Positions 47,816-60,797 of a stretch of DNA of 64,000 nucleotides are shown here, in pieces. Every line of letters begins with the position of its first letter. Position 1 is the stretch's first letter. The notes below the pieces were generated by a model. The model saw only the letters and a program-made list of their open reading frames with translations, was not told the DNA's origin and ran no database searches. The position numbers and the translations under genes are program-made. The DNA comes from Brachypodius melanocephalos (lineage: Eukaryota; Chordata; Aves; Passeriformes; Pycnonotidae): assembly GCA_013398615.1 (NCBI GenBank), contig VZSR01001477.1:1682929-1746928 (forward strand). Reading direction: 5' to 3'.

Positions 47816-49600
47816 GTATTTATTGCTCAAGGAAGTTAAAATTATTGTTGCAAGTGTTCTATAGAGTACCTTTTATGCTATTTATGTCCAGCTACTTCTT
47901 TAGCTAGTATCAGTCCATCACTCCTGAGTAGTAAAGATGCCAGCCACATTTTAGTCTGCATTACTTTTCAGATTTTGATGTTGCATAAAATCTGCTCAGC
48001 AGTGGTGGAGAAGGAGAGGAACAAAGAAAGCAGTTGTATTTTTTCACAAAAAAAAAAAAAAGTTTTGGTAGTTTTGTGCTAGGGCTTAATATTTTATCTG
48101 TGTCAGAAATTATGGATCCAATTTTCCTATATAATTTTCTATGAGAATATGATTGTTTGGTGTCTACTTAGGAATGAAAGTAGAGTTTGGAGAAACTTTC
48201 CTCTGCGAAAGTTATTTATTTTCAGAAAAGTTCAATTTATATGAATATAAAAGTTTTGAGGCTTCTGTTTCACTTTCATATTTGGTACCTACAAATGGAT
48301 CAAAAGAAGGGAACATGTCTCCACAAGAATTCATACATTAAGCATGACTATGAAGAACTTTTTTTCTTGAGAAAGTTGAAATCTCTTTGGAGTAACAGTA
48401 GAAGAAACATAGAAATATATATTATTTTCTTTGTAAAATATATAATCTACTGTAAAGCAGTTACTTTTTTAAAATACAGCTTATCCCTAAATGTTGCCAG
48501 AAGTCAAACTCAAGTCTCTGGAAAGGGGTTATATCTGACTAGAAATCAGTGCTGCATAATATGCTGTTTTATTTATGGATGACCTGGAGAGTTCACCTAG
48601 TGAGAATCACTTCTCACCATGCAAGAGCTGCAAATTTGTATTTGAAAGTAATATTTCTGATTCAAATTGGCACTTCTGAGCCTCCTGTTGCCTAACTCCT
48701 GTTTTCTTAAGCAGTAACTTTATTTCAGCTGAAAATATCCTCAGCAGACATGCTTTCAAGTTCTGTACTTCCTGCTGCTCTACGTTGCAGGAAGAATCTC
48801 AAACACTTATCCCAGACACAGTCATGAGGCTATAGCAAGTGCCTTGACTTTTTCACTGGAATTTTTACAACTGCTGTGCTGAAAGAGTGGCCAGTGTAGT
48901 AACTGAAAATTTCTGCTTTCCTCTCAGTCCATGTCTCTTATGATCCTTTTGATTACCTGCTGTTCTGCTACTGGCTTGTGACCACTGGCCTTCCCTATGC
49001 CACCCCTACTATTTTATCTTATGACACCAGTCTGATACATTTCTGCAATTTCTGAGAAGTGTTTTAGGATACAGCAGCAGGTAAGCTACCATTGAACTAT
49101 GCATCTTTGGACTAAGGATCATGTCTTCCTGTGGTTTCATAACACAAACTCATGAAGTCAAATCCAACAATCTTCTAGGGATGAAAAGGCAATCGATAAT
49201 ATTTATTGTTGGATATACTTCCAGTCCTTGTAGAAAAATATCTTCATTTACATAAGATTTTTCTGCATTTGTGTATGCAATGAAGCAATATTGTAAATAT
49301 TTATTGTATTTTGAACACACTCAGAGAAATCTTTGCATAATTCAGTGAGAATAATTTTATTTAAAATAAGACCATAGGCATTCTGAAAGTGCTGGTTTAA
49401 GAAAGCTTTCATTAGTAAAAGGAAATTTTGCCACTACTTTTTTTTTTTTTTAGTAATTGATTAAAAAGAGTTTTGTAATTAGGATAATGACTAATGTTTT
49501 CTTATATATTTTTCTTGTAAATATGGGGGAGAATAAGTCATAAAAAGAATATGCAAATTCTACCACAAACTGAATTCACAGATATAAAAGGCAATCTGTT
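47816..49600. other. AT-rich sequence, nothing recognised
   Basis: A poly-A run (48049-48062) and a poly-T run (49440-49452) are present. A 131-codon plus-strand frame (48187-48582) is Lys/Ile/Tyr-rich and has the look of chance AT-rich translation. Confidence 0.5.
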
Positions 49601-49654
49601 CTGTTGTGCTGCTGGAAGTAATTACTCTGATACATAAGGTAGCAGAGAATAAGG

Positions 49655-49940
49655 CACACCTCTTCGTCTGCTCTGCTCTGCCTTGCAGATGCAGATGTGG
49701 TTCTCTACTCCCTGCTGCAGCTGAAATGTTCGGGACAGCCTCTGAAGGGGAGCAGGGAGCGTGTTGGTCCCAGATTCCATATCTGCTCTCTGCTCAGTCT
49801 ATTCCAAGGACAGGCATGTGCAGCAGACCATGGGACAGCTGCCAACGCCTCGGGAACTCCAGCATGAAGACGATGGTATCTGACCTGTTTGCTGCTGCTG
49901 CAGCTCATGGGGCGTGAGCTCAGGGGAGAGTGCCAGGGGG
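49655..49940. other. Locally GC-rich patch with exon-like acceptor
   Basis: A pyrimidine-rich run (cttcgtctgctctgctctgc ... cttgcag, ending 49687) precedes about 250 bases that are richer in GC and CpG than the neighbourhood, with open frames on both strands of about 100 codons. No protein was recognised (plus: AEMFGTASEGEQGACWSQIP). It could be a non-coding exon, a regulatory patch or an old repeat. Confidence 0.2.
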
Positions 49941-52900
49941 ATAGCTTGCAAGACCAAGGCGTTATGAAAACAGATTTTTCTCTTGATTTTGCAGAATTTC
50001 CTCTAAGAGTGACAAGCATATCTTTCCACTTATTTTTTCTGAGACAGCAAAGTACCGTGGCAGGAAAAAGCTTTCCTCTTTTCTTGACGTTTTAGTTTGG
50101 CTGGCAGCCTGTCAGTCCATCAGCTCCATGTTGGAGGTTCCTATGCCTTACTGCCAACTTTGTGCATTTTCTACTTTCAAGTTTTTATCCAAAACTGTAT
50201 GATTAGGTGAGAATTTAGGCTTTGTTTTGGTTTGGTTTTTGTTTTTTGCTTTTTTAAATCTTGTGAGCATCAAGTCAGACAAATGATATTTTCAGGCCTC
50301 ACTCATGACTTTCATATGCTTGGAGACAAAAAAAAATTAATCTCCTTTGCCACCTACCCACTTCCAGATCAGCTGCATCAGCAGAACAGGGGAGACAGAG
50401 GAATAATACTCCCAGACCCAGCATTATCTGTGCTGTTTTGCAGCACCAAAGTAAGGTTTAACTTCTTTTCCTGGTCCCAAGTGAGTACAGATTTCCTAAA
50501 ATGGAGTCTACCTTTAAAATATGAGCAGAGGCAGAGAACATAGTAGGAGCTCAAACTATTGAGCATTACTGCCTTCTTATCTTTACTGGAACAGCTTCTT
50601 CTTCAGAAACTATACATACAAGTGTATACTGTAACTTTTCCTCAGACACATTCTACAGATAAAAACCTGCAAAGTTAAAATGTGTAACTCAAATTTTGTT
50701 ACTCAAAACTGTAACCCCCAACAGTTAATTCTTGAAAATACTGTGTAGGAAAGTGAAATGGCCAAAGTTGGGAGGCTGAGTGGCTATTTTTTACCTTAAT
50801 TAACACTATGGGAATGTACTTTCTCTTGGGAGACAACGTTTCTGAATCCTTTCCTAAAGGTTTTTACCTCTGTCCTTCTGTCAAAGATGAAACAGAGGTT
50901 GTTCCTGCCTTCAAAAATCCAGCTGTAGATGGTGATAATTCAGTGGTTTGAACATTTAGACTCACTTGCCTGAGGGTTGTCTTATAACCTACCAATCCTC
51001 CAGCTGCATCTGGGCCCTGCCCGCCACACATTCAGTTTCCAAGTGTGTGCAAGAGGGCAAACTTCACCTCCACCTTTGGAATAGGAAGGCTCTGAAACAA
51101 AATGACACAGTATTCGGGGTGCACAAGCAGGAGATAAGGGAAGGCTGTTAGATCTACTTATTCGCTTCCACCTACTGCTGTGTCTTATTCCAGAAGTATG
51201 CACCATCTCTGAGTACTCAAATGCATAAAGAACTGCTGCTGCTCTTCTCCTCCTTTCTATCATAAAAATAAAATACAAAATTAGCCATTCAAGGTACTCA
51301 AACTTCTTCAGCTGAAAATGAGAATGTTTATTGTTTTTTTATCCTTCCCTTCCTCTCTGTTGCACTTGCTTGCATGTCCCTGCCTCTGAGTTCAATCTGA
51401 GATTATTTCTTCCCTTCCTTTTCAGATGCCATTCTGTCATGGTAAGAGGGGAGGCAAAGCAGAGAAAGGAGAAAGTTGCTTTTTTGGTGCAAGAAAACCC
51501 CAAAGCCATGGCCTCAGTGCTTTTCTCTGTCCCACTTTTGCAGAGCTCCACTTCCTGGTCCTGTCTCCACCGTATCCAAATGCAAGTACCCAGAAGTTCT
51601 TCCCGTGCTGGATGACTGTGTAGATCCACCCAAAACTGTCTTTGTATGGAGTCCCACATGACCCATGAGAGTTAACCGGTTGACTAGTTAACTGACTGGG
51701 TTAAGCCAGGCCAATGTGCAAGATATCCCTGGTGAATTGTGCTCAAGGTTAGAGAAAAGCAGCAATCTGAGCTTTGGTCATGGGGATGGATGCATCTTGT
51801 ATGCCACAGTCAAACAAATGAAAGCAAGAAGGATTTTTCAGACCCATAGCTTCAATTTTCCATACCGCCTATGCTTGCTTTTCCCCCCAACATTAACTTT
51901 AGCTATAGATTCTATCTGTTGGAAGTTTGAATTATCATGTTATTTGTTAACCTGAGGGTACTCAGCCGATCCTGTAAGTTTGGTTATTGCTTGATCTGTT
52001 CAAAAGAACACCACATTTCCTTTACTTGCAAGTATTATCATTGCCAAATATTAAATGATTTGCTGAATCATTGTGTAACAAAATGTCTTATAACATGTTT
52101 GTCAGTGGATATATTTAGCTGGTGTGGCTATTGTATTTTTACAAATATATCATATATCCTAGTTCTTTTCAACTGAAAATATTTGAATTGAAATTAAGCT
52201 TTATCAAGCTACTACATGTATAGATATGAAGAGGCTCCTAAAATACCTTTTAAAAGAAGAGAGAGAATGGAGTAATAGAAAAATGGCATTCCTTCTTTGA
52301 AGGATATGAGTTGCATCAGCTAGTAAAGCTATAAGCCCTCTATTTGACATTCAAAAATCAATTCAATATTTGTTTTGGTCTTCAAATCAATTGAAAATAA
52401 ATCTGTAGATGTTGATGTAGATGAAATTTGATCTTCAGTATTTTCATAATTTTGTTTTTAGTTTTACTTCTTAGGATTCATCTCCATGAAATGGCACAAT
52501 TTCTGGGTTTTGACTTGTTTCGAACCTATTTAAGATATGTCACACTGCTGAAATCAAAAGCAGTAATTTTCCCCAAATAAATAAGAGTCATGATTCCTCA
52601 CTCAACTATTTATGTCCTTACATTTTATGTTCTTAGTTAAGCATATTTTTTTATCCTCAACTCCTAAACATGAGGAAATTTGTTGTAGACCTCTGATCTG
52701 ATGGCGAGTAGAGTCCAGGACTGTGGCAGGATACAGAGAAAAACGTCCATGCATACATGATTCAAATGTGTTTTACAAACACCTAGAGGTTTATCAGAAC
52801 TTCTGGGAGAAATTCAGCTTATTATTCCATATTTCAAGGACCTTGAGGATTTGAAATTTTTCAATAGATATTCAGAGATAAATGAAACATGCAGGTTTAA

Positions 52901-53921
52901 TGGCTAAGCAGTTTCTGGGAGAAAAGTCTTGTTCACTGTTAGCAGATTTCTCCATCAGTCATTTATAGATGTCAGGATCCAAGCTCCTCACTGCACCACT
53001 GGATAGGTAAGTCATCTACTCAGGTTCAACAAAATGTAGCAGACACTCAATCTTGTTTTAGTGCATAGGACAGGTATAGTGTAAATACATTTCAAAGTGA
53101 TTTCTAACAAAGCTTGAATTCTTTAAGGTGCCTTTACTGGCAAAGAATCAGCAGCACTGTGGTGAGTCACCCATGTAAATAGAAATCATGCAGGAATCCT
53201 AAACCTCTGCATTACAGAGCATGGAAGAAAAACAGTCTCGTTTGGGAAAATTACTTGAAGCTATAACAAAAACTTATAGATGCTTCTCTGTTAAGCATGA
53301 AGCCTGGGATGAATGTGGTCTCATCTATTTCAGTGGAGTTGACCTTCTCATCCTGAAGTTTCAATGTGTTTCTGTAGCTGCTGATGCAAGAAAATCGTTG
53401 GGAGATGCTATTAGTAAGCTGCCCTTAAGGCTGGTTTATAATTACTGAAGACAATTACAAGATATGTCAAACTATTATGTGATGTTATCTGAACAGGTTA
53501 AAACTCATTAGAAACCACATAAAATCTTTCTTCATTAATGCCATGGAACAGTCCAGTACCTCATTTTTGTGTCATAGGCATTTCTCTGCTTTTAGGAACA
53601 CACCCTCCCATGTACAGTGTTGGCCTGCAATCGTGGCCAAGTAGATTAAGTATAAATTCAAAATCATTAGTTTTGTGTTGTAATTCCTTTCCCTACCATT
53701 AAGGTGTAGTTTAGGGAACAAACTCTTCACTGGGATGGATCTCTTGCTCCTTCACTCCCTGTTCAAACCTACTTGCTCGTTGCCACGTTGCTTGCTGCAC
53801 TCTGCCAGCTGCAGTCTCTTGCCCAATGTACTCGTGGCCTGACTCTCTGTGTGTGATGTTACAGACATAATTTACACTCTCAGAAATACATTTGATAGTC
53901 ATCAGGGAGTGCAGGGAACTT

Positions 53922-53938
53922 TTTGTTGTTGTTGTTGT
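53922..53938 (+). repeat. (TTG)n short microsatellite
   Basis: Five TTG units, then gtgtg. Confidence 0.85.
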
Positions 53939-54760
53939 GTGTATTTACAATTTGTCTGCAAGTTTGGTCTTCATAGATGACTATTGAGTGCCTAGCAGGG
54001 CTGACCTTCCACCACAGCTCAATAAACTGTCCTGTTGAGTTAGTTAGCTGCTGGCTGATGACTTTTCTCACATTTGGAAGCTCTACTTCACACAGATTTC
54101 ACAGATGTTTTCTTTCATTTTGCACAAAGTAAAAGTTTGTAGATTAAACACATTTATTTATTTTTTCTATGAAGCAGCATGCTAAAGTGCATTTAAATGC
54201 CAGAAGGCAAAATAAAGCTTTTTAGATGAAAAAATTAAAAATAGATGTCTCCATTTCCTAAGTAAAGGAATGAAAAAAAAAATTTAAAACCCAGTCATGC
54301 CGTGAATTACAGTAAAGAAGCTGAAGGTACAGAGTTAAGAAACACAATATTAACACAACTTTGATTTGGGAAATATTTGTGCTAACATACCACTTGGTAC
54401 ACTCAAATAAGCATGGTAAGAAGCACCTGAATAAGCCTATAGGACTCCATTAGCTCTACAAGTCTCAGACCTGAGATTGTAACAATAAGCAGGTTTCAAC
54501 AATAAAATTTCAACAAGATTTCAGTTCCTGTGTCTATGAGTTATGCATTTAGTTGAGTGCTTGCTTTATCTTCACCTTGTATTAGATAAGGAGAAAGGGG
54601 AAAAAAAAGAGTGTTTGCAATTTCAGTCTCAAAGATGGCAGAGTTGAGCTGCAGATTTCCTTTTCCTTCACGAAAATGGAGGATTACAGGGTAAAGGCTG
54701 GAAAGTAACTGTGAGAGTCTTTCTGGGATCACTTGTTTTTCTGGCTGTTGAGAAAAAAAA

Positions 54761-54846
54761 TTGTTTAAGAATTAAGAAAAAAAGTCCAGATAACTTCAAA
54801 AATTCTTGTTTAAGAATTAAGAAAAAAAGTCCAGATAACTTCAAAA
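54761..54846 (+). repeat. 45-bp tandem duplication
   Basis: The block beginning ttgtttaagaattaag at 54761 repeats from 54806 without a mismatch over about 41 bases, diverging only at the last bases of the second unit. Two near-identical copies in otherwise decayed sequence point to a recent replication-slippage or end-joining event. Confidence 0.97.
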
Positions 54847-57800
54847 CTGTCAAAGCTTTTCTGACTTGAACCAAATCTGGCCACTATTTATGGAATCATT
54901 CTAATAGGATTATGAAAGATTATGATAGAAAGAAAGATATACAGAAGAATTTCCCAGTTTGTCAGTGTTCATACTTCCAGAGGAGTTCTCATAATGCAGC
55001 TGTTGTCTAGAAAAATTTTGTAAACTTAATTAGCTATGATAATCCTAAGAATTTGTATTTTAGACAGCTAGCTGACCCAGTTCTTGCATATTTGAGGTGA
55101 ACTTGTAAAAAAAATTAATAATTTTTATGAAACATAAGGTCAGAAGTCTGACTTAGACTATGAAAAGGCAAGAGTTCAGATTTTCACATCTGTGGTAGAC
55201 TAGTTAAATATTCAAATGATCCCTTTCACCAGAATACTCTGTCAGCAATATCTCAGGGATATTGAACTCAATGATCTCTACTGAAAAAGTTCTTTAAAGG
55301 CCCTTTTGCAAAACAAAGCAAAAATAGGCAGCAAGACAGCTAAAAAACTCTAGACATTCCAATCAGGAACCATAAAATTATCTCAGCATTTTTTCCAGAG
55401 TACTATATCTGAGAGTAGATACATCCAAACTTCTGTCTTTTTAGACTGGAATTACTACTGATGGTATAAGCTTTGTGCAAATCTGTGTCCGGCCCTTGTC
55501 TGGATTTAAAACTGGCTCCAAGAAAAAGCTGAACACCTTTCTTCCTGTAAGAGAGCAGAAGCACTGATTGTTGCTGATAGGAGCAGACACAGCATGCTGA
55601 TGGCTGGATTTTAGGCAGCTTTATTTCAGTTTTATAAATTACTTTATTACATGATCCTTGCATGTGAATTTTGACTTTTACTATTGGATAACCTGTCCCA
55701 AGTAGCCTTTTGGGCAACAGTGAAACTACTAATTATTACAGTAGTGCCCAACAAAGTACTGACTGCCAACAAAGACTGCCAAACAAATATACAGAGTTAA
55801 AAAGCAAGCCATATATACAAAAGACATAACATTTCAAACAAATAAGTCATATGTAGACAAAGAGGAAGTGTTCTTATTCCATTTGGAGGCTTTGAAACAA
55901 TAAGAGATAAAAAGATCTGCCAACATTGACCCAGGATGTCAATGGCAGAAAAAACCCCCGAACCTTGAATTTCTGAGTCTCTGTCTATTGTCCTAAGTGC
56001 TGCACTTCAAAGATGATTTCAACAGTTTATTTCTATATCAGGATTCAGTGATGGTCTCAAATAACATTTTTAGCTTTTTTAGTTTTTTTTTTTAACTTTT
56101 TAAAATGTCTGCTTTCTATTTACATTTTTCATAATCCTCACAATAGTTCATCCTATATATACATAACCCATGATATATGATAACATGATATATTTTATAG
56201 GAAATACTGCCTCATCTCAATTTGACCATGAATAAATAATCGTCTCATGAAGGCAGTAAAGGAATACATTTCTTCAGTTCATTAGAGATCTCCTGTGTCT
56301 AGAAAGCTGGAGAAAGCTTTGTGATTCAGGGTTTGTCCTTGCTCACACTATTTTCCAACTTGAGGGGTGCCACTATATGTGATGGAGTAAGACGTGTGTG
56401 AAGTCAAGTGTGGAAGAGAAAACCTGGCCTTTCTGTTCCTAAAGAACTCCTCTTTGTCTTTTAGGGCTACAAAGGACACAATGAAATGCATGCAATGCAA
56501 ATAAGCTAAGTACAACATTATGTGAAAGTTTTTTTTTTAATATTCATGATGCACTTAAAATCAATATGTTTCAGTGGGAGAGGAAGTTGAAAAGGCTATA
56601 AATAAACATGGATAAATACTCCAGTGGTTCTTTTCATGTTTGCAGACTCATGCCAACATACTGAATATGTTTGTTCTTAGATTCTTGTTTTTGTGTTTAT
56701 TATTTCTGTAAAACATAAGAAGTATGTGCAGAAAAAAAAATCACCACTTGGAGGTTTTCAGCTAGTGCACTGAAGAAAGAATCACTAAGAAATCTATGAT
56801 CTCTAGCAGTGACATGACACAGCATTTTGTAAAGAGAATACCAGTGACTCTGTTATTTGCTTTCAAGTCATTCATTTTAGTTTCTCTGAAATATAACTGC
56901 TTTCTAATATATGGATTAGACTCTTAGCTATTGTAAATTTCCACAGGATATTTAACTTACTGGATTTATGTTGAGGATTTGAAAATTATTAGTGCACACA
57001 GCTATCTTTCAGAAGTAATGAAAAAGAATAGTTGCCTTTCTGGTAAAGGAAAATATTGTATTTCAAGTTGCTTCCATGGAGTCATCACCAGTGTTATGAG
57101 TGTGGGAATCACATCAGAGAGAGGTACAGGGCAGCAGATGGAGGTGTGCTAACAGGCTAATTTTCAGTGCCTTGTCTTAGGAACAGGAGATCTGCTTACA
57201 TAGCCCTGCTGCAATGGTGTGCCTGTGTGAGTGCATGTGGCCATGAGTGTGCACACAGGGACAGACAGACACATCCTTGCCTGAGTGCCCATCTGCCATT
57301 CCTTCCTCAGACCTTTTGTATCTGTTGCCACTCTCAAATGTATTGACCAGAGGAAGCTCTGACAGGTTTGAAAACCTTAATGTTCTTTCCACAGTAATGA
57401 AAATGGTTGACTGAGGATAGGAGAAAATCCCTCAGAGGAATGGCTGCTCTGTAAACATACTCTTGATTAGAAACATAAGACTTGATACAGGAAAGAAATG
57501 GTCACAATGCCTGAGCACAAGAAAAGCTCCAACTAGGCTTGCTTAAGACTAGCAAAATGCTTGCAAGATTGAGGCTAGGGACATTTAAACTTTACTTCTT
57601 CGTTTCACTTCCTGCAGTGAATGTAGGGATATTCCCAAGCCTTTTTATTCCATTCCTCCTCAATGATTGATATGTACCTGTGTCTGAACTAGTAAAGGAC
57701 GTGAGATGGTGTCACAGAAATAGTAAAAGTGTATCTAATCCACCTAAACATATGAAACATCGCTCTGATAATGACTGATGAATGGAATTACTTATAAATA

Positions 57801-58284
57801 AGAGCATGATGGATGTGACACAAGAACAGGTGCCAGCCCAGGGATATTGGAAGTGAGGTACTGAAGGTCGTGACAGTCATGCTGATCAAATAATTAAAGC
57901 TAAATTTTGTTCAGACTCAAGAACCATTAGGAAATTCTTTATTTGCATTCTGTATTTTTTTTTTCTGAAACTGTAGCTATCAAATGAAAGAAAGCTTTGC
58001 CAAGATGCGCCCAAGACTTTGAAGAACCACAATCAGTTCCAATGTAGCCATTCAAATAGATGGGTGGTGCCATTGACAGTCAGACTAATAATGTCGTTCA
58101 GGATCATTCACTCAGTTCATGGTGTTTACAATTAACATAGTGTCTAAGAATCACGTGTTGTACTAGACTTCAGTACTTTATGTTAGTTAACATGTGCAAT
58201 CATGAAAAAACATGTGTATTAAAATATGACAGAGAGCCTGATAGTAAACTTGTGACTTCTGTAATACGGAGAAAGTGTGCAATT

Positions 58285-58480
58285 ACAGGCAGAGAACTAT
58301 GTGGGACTAGGTAGGCTGGCCAGGGAAATGGCTGAGTCACCAACCCTAGAGTTATTTAAAACACATGTAGATGTTGCACTTGGGGATATGGTTTAGTGGT
58401 GGACTTGGCAGTGATTGGTTAACAATGAGACTCAGTGATCTAAAGGTTTTTTCCAACATAAACAATTCAATTACACTGGG
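58285..58480 (+). mobile_element. CR1 LINE 3' end, plus sense, old
   Basis: Landmarks run in order: gctgagtcaccaaccctaga, gttatttaaaacacatgtag, atgttgcacttggggatatg, gtttagtggtggacttggca, and aggttttttccaacataaac. These match the last 180 bases of the common avian CR1, but the terminal attctatga repeats have decayed to attcaattacactggg. There is no coding part. Confidence 0.92.
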
Positions 58481-59481
58481 ATTCTAAGTCTCAAAAAAGT
58501 GTAAACCACTGGCATTCATTTCATAGAGTGAAGAGGTTAGGGGGTGCACCATCCAGCCATTTGGGATATCATCATAATCTTTATTCTATTCTCAACAAAA
58601 AGGGGCGAGATACACTTCCCTCACCTCCCATGGATGTCATAAATGCCTAATATTAAACCTGTTCCTCCAAAGCTACCATGCCTTTTACCTGCCCTGGGAG
58701 GCCCTTTAAGTTTGTCCTACACTTCATGATCTCTGGGCACACTGGAATGGAATTCCATTTGGGGAAATTTATATTAATTTTGTAGTTACTTCCCAATAAT
58801 TTAGGATTTTGACTGCCAATGCTTAATAACAGTGATTTTTATTTGCACAAGAAAATATTTTAGAATGTAATTTTTGGAGCCTCAAATTCCAGTAAGTTTC
58901 AGGGGGACAAAAATCGTGTTTTTTCACGATATTGAAATGCTTTATCTGGTTGATGTAGAAATATTGACATTAAATCTCTAGAAACTATTTAATTCAATAT
59001 TAAACAAATTTAATGTAGTTAAAAATATTTCAGGCTGGGAAAATTGAACTGTAAATTGTTTCCATTATTACATGATGAGAATCTAGCAGGGAAGTTTTTT
59101 TTGAAATATGAAACACACAGATCATTCTAATCACCTTATTGTCATAAGGAATAAATGCCATAAGTTCTGTGATCAAAGCATTATACAAGACTTCTGCATT
59201 TGTATTTAGCGTAATTGAGGCTTAAGAATGTTCTTTAAAGAAAGAAAGGTCACCTTTTATTCTGAAACATCATTAGATCACTGGGATCATATGTTAATGT
59301 CACTACATCTCCTAGGCTATTATTTACTGTACTCCCCTTGAAATTCTAGATATTTTTATAATAATGGAGAATGGGAGCTTGGCTAATGATTCTTAAAAGA
59401 TCTAGCAAGCTTGACTTATTAAAACAAAAAGCTGTTCTCATATTCTCATCTTACTTTTCTCCTTTGTATTTTTATTGTAAG

Positions 59482-59562
59482 TATTCTTTTTTTTTTTTTT
59501 GATTTTTGTGGTTTTTTGGTTTTTTGGAGGTTTTTGGTTTGTTTTGGTTTGGGGGATTTTTT
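59482..59562 (+). repeat. T/G-rich simple repeat
   Basis: A poly-T run is followed by ggttttttggttttttggagg-type units and a gggggatttttt run. G and T dominate the plus strand, as in the tracts at 13.5 and 33.5 kb. Confidence 0.88.
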
Positions 59563-60677
59563 GTTAATGCATGATAGTTTTCCAGCTGGTAGTATCCATA
59601 TAAAAAAAAAGTGGTTTCAAATTTTCATTACAATGAGTCACCCTAGACAAATTATCTCTTTGATCTGTCCTGTTCTTTTGATTTTGTATCCTCAAATTCT
59701 TGGATTTCATACCTGAAATCATCCAAAATATTCTAGACCAAAATAGTATTTAAAATATGTAAACCTCTTCCCCACGATTTCAGAATACTTCTATTCTGAA
59801 GTATTTCTGTCGATAGTGTTTTGGGAGCTTCCCATTCAGAACATACACATGACATTAGCAGAAGTGACATTGGTTACATTAGCTTTGGATAAGTACCAAA
59901 CACAAATTACAAGTGTCCTGTGGGAACTGCAGACTCTGTTCCCTCAGGAACCGAGCAGTATGAGCAATATAATTGCAAACCAAATTACTACAATTTCTAT
60001 TTCTTTCAGAATACGAAAACAAAATAACCAGGTGGCAGACACACCACTGTTTTTCTAGGGCTGCCTAGCCGTGTAGACAGGCATATAGTTAATTTGTGCC
60101 TAACTTGTCCAAAATTTTTCTCAGAGCTTCAGTGACTATGCAGTTTCAAAGTGTCTGCTACATTGCTACATGTCAGCTAGCTTGTACCTGTACCCCTATA
60201 AAAATTCAAGTCTAAACTGAGCAGTGTAGGATTTATTCAGAGCCACCTGAACTCTTCTTAAGCCCCCTAGAGAATGCTTCTGCAAACATTAGTCACAGTG
60301 AACACCATGACTATTTATTTGATGTAATGCTGATGCTGATCCCATTCCCTTATATTATCTAATGTTATAATAACTGGAGAACCAATTATAGAGATAGGCA
60401 ACGTGCTTTCAGTCTCATTATCCTCAAAAGGTTGAAAGCATTTCAAAATTTCAAGTCATGAGACACTGAGAGTGCACTGAGAGTAAGATTAAGCGTCCTT
60501 TTAATGAAGATTAACCATTGTGCATCCAGGCACATAACAAGATGGGTGAAATATTAAGAAAAGAAGAGGGAGCCTAATTTTAGGATAGGGTTTAGAACAC
60601 CCTATGTACAGAGAGGAAGAACAGAAATTCCAATCGCTGCAATGTATATATATTTTACACTGGACAAGGGTTGACTA

Positions 60678-60797
60678 AAAAGACCCAACAAACAAACCAA
60701 CAAACAAAGAGGCAAACAAACAAACAAACTACAAAATCCAAACCCAAAACAAGTAACCAAAACAAATGAACAAAAGCAAGCAAACAGAAAATTAAAC
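60678..60797 (-). repeat. (CAAA)n-rich tract (G/T-rich on minus strand)
   Basis: The plus strand is nearly pure C and A (aacaaacaaaccaacaaaca and similar). It is the complement-strand counterpart of the other G/T-rich tracts and gives a spurious Phe/Cys/Leu-rich minus-strand frame. Confidence 0.9.

Larger units (their letters stand above)
49941..58284. other. AT-rich sequence, no supported gene
   Basis: Apart from small repeats listed separately, no gene, RNA or mobile element was recognised. The region 51330-51660 is open in several frames because of low stop density. A frame at 53221-53448 (MEEKQSRLGKLLEAITKTY...) looks protein-like at its start, but nothing supports it. Confidence 0.45.

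Noticed and set aside
53221..53448. 75-codon frame starting MEEKQSRLGKLLEAITKTY
   Set aside because: It looks protein-like only at the start, with no promoter, splice or conservation evidence available.
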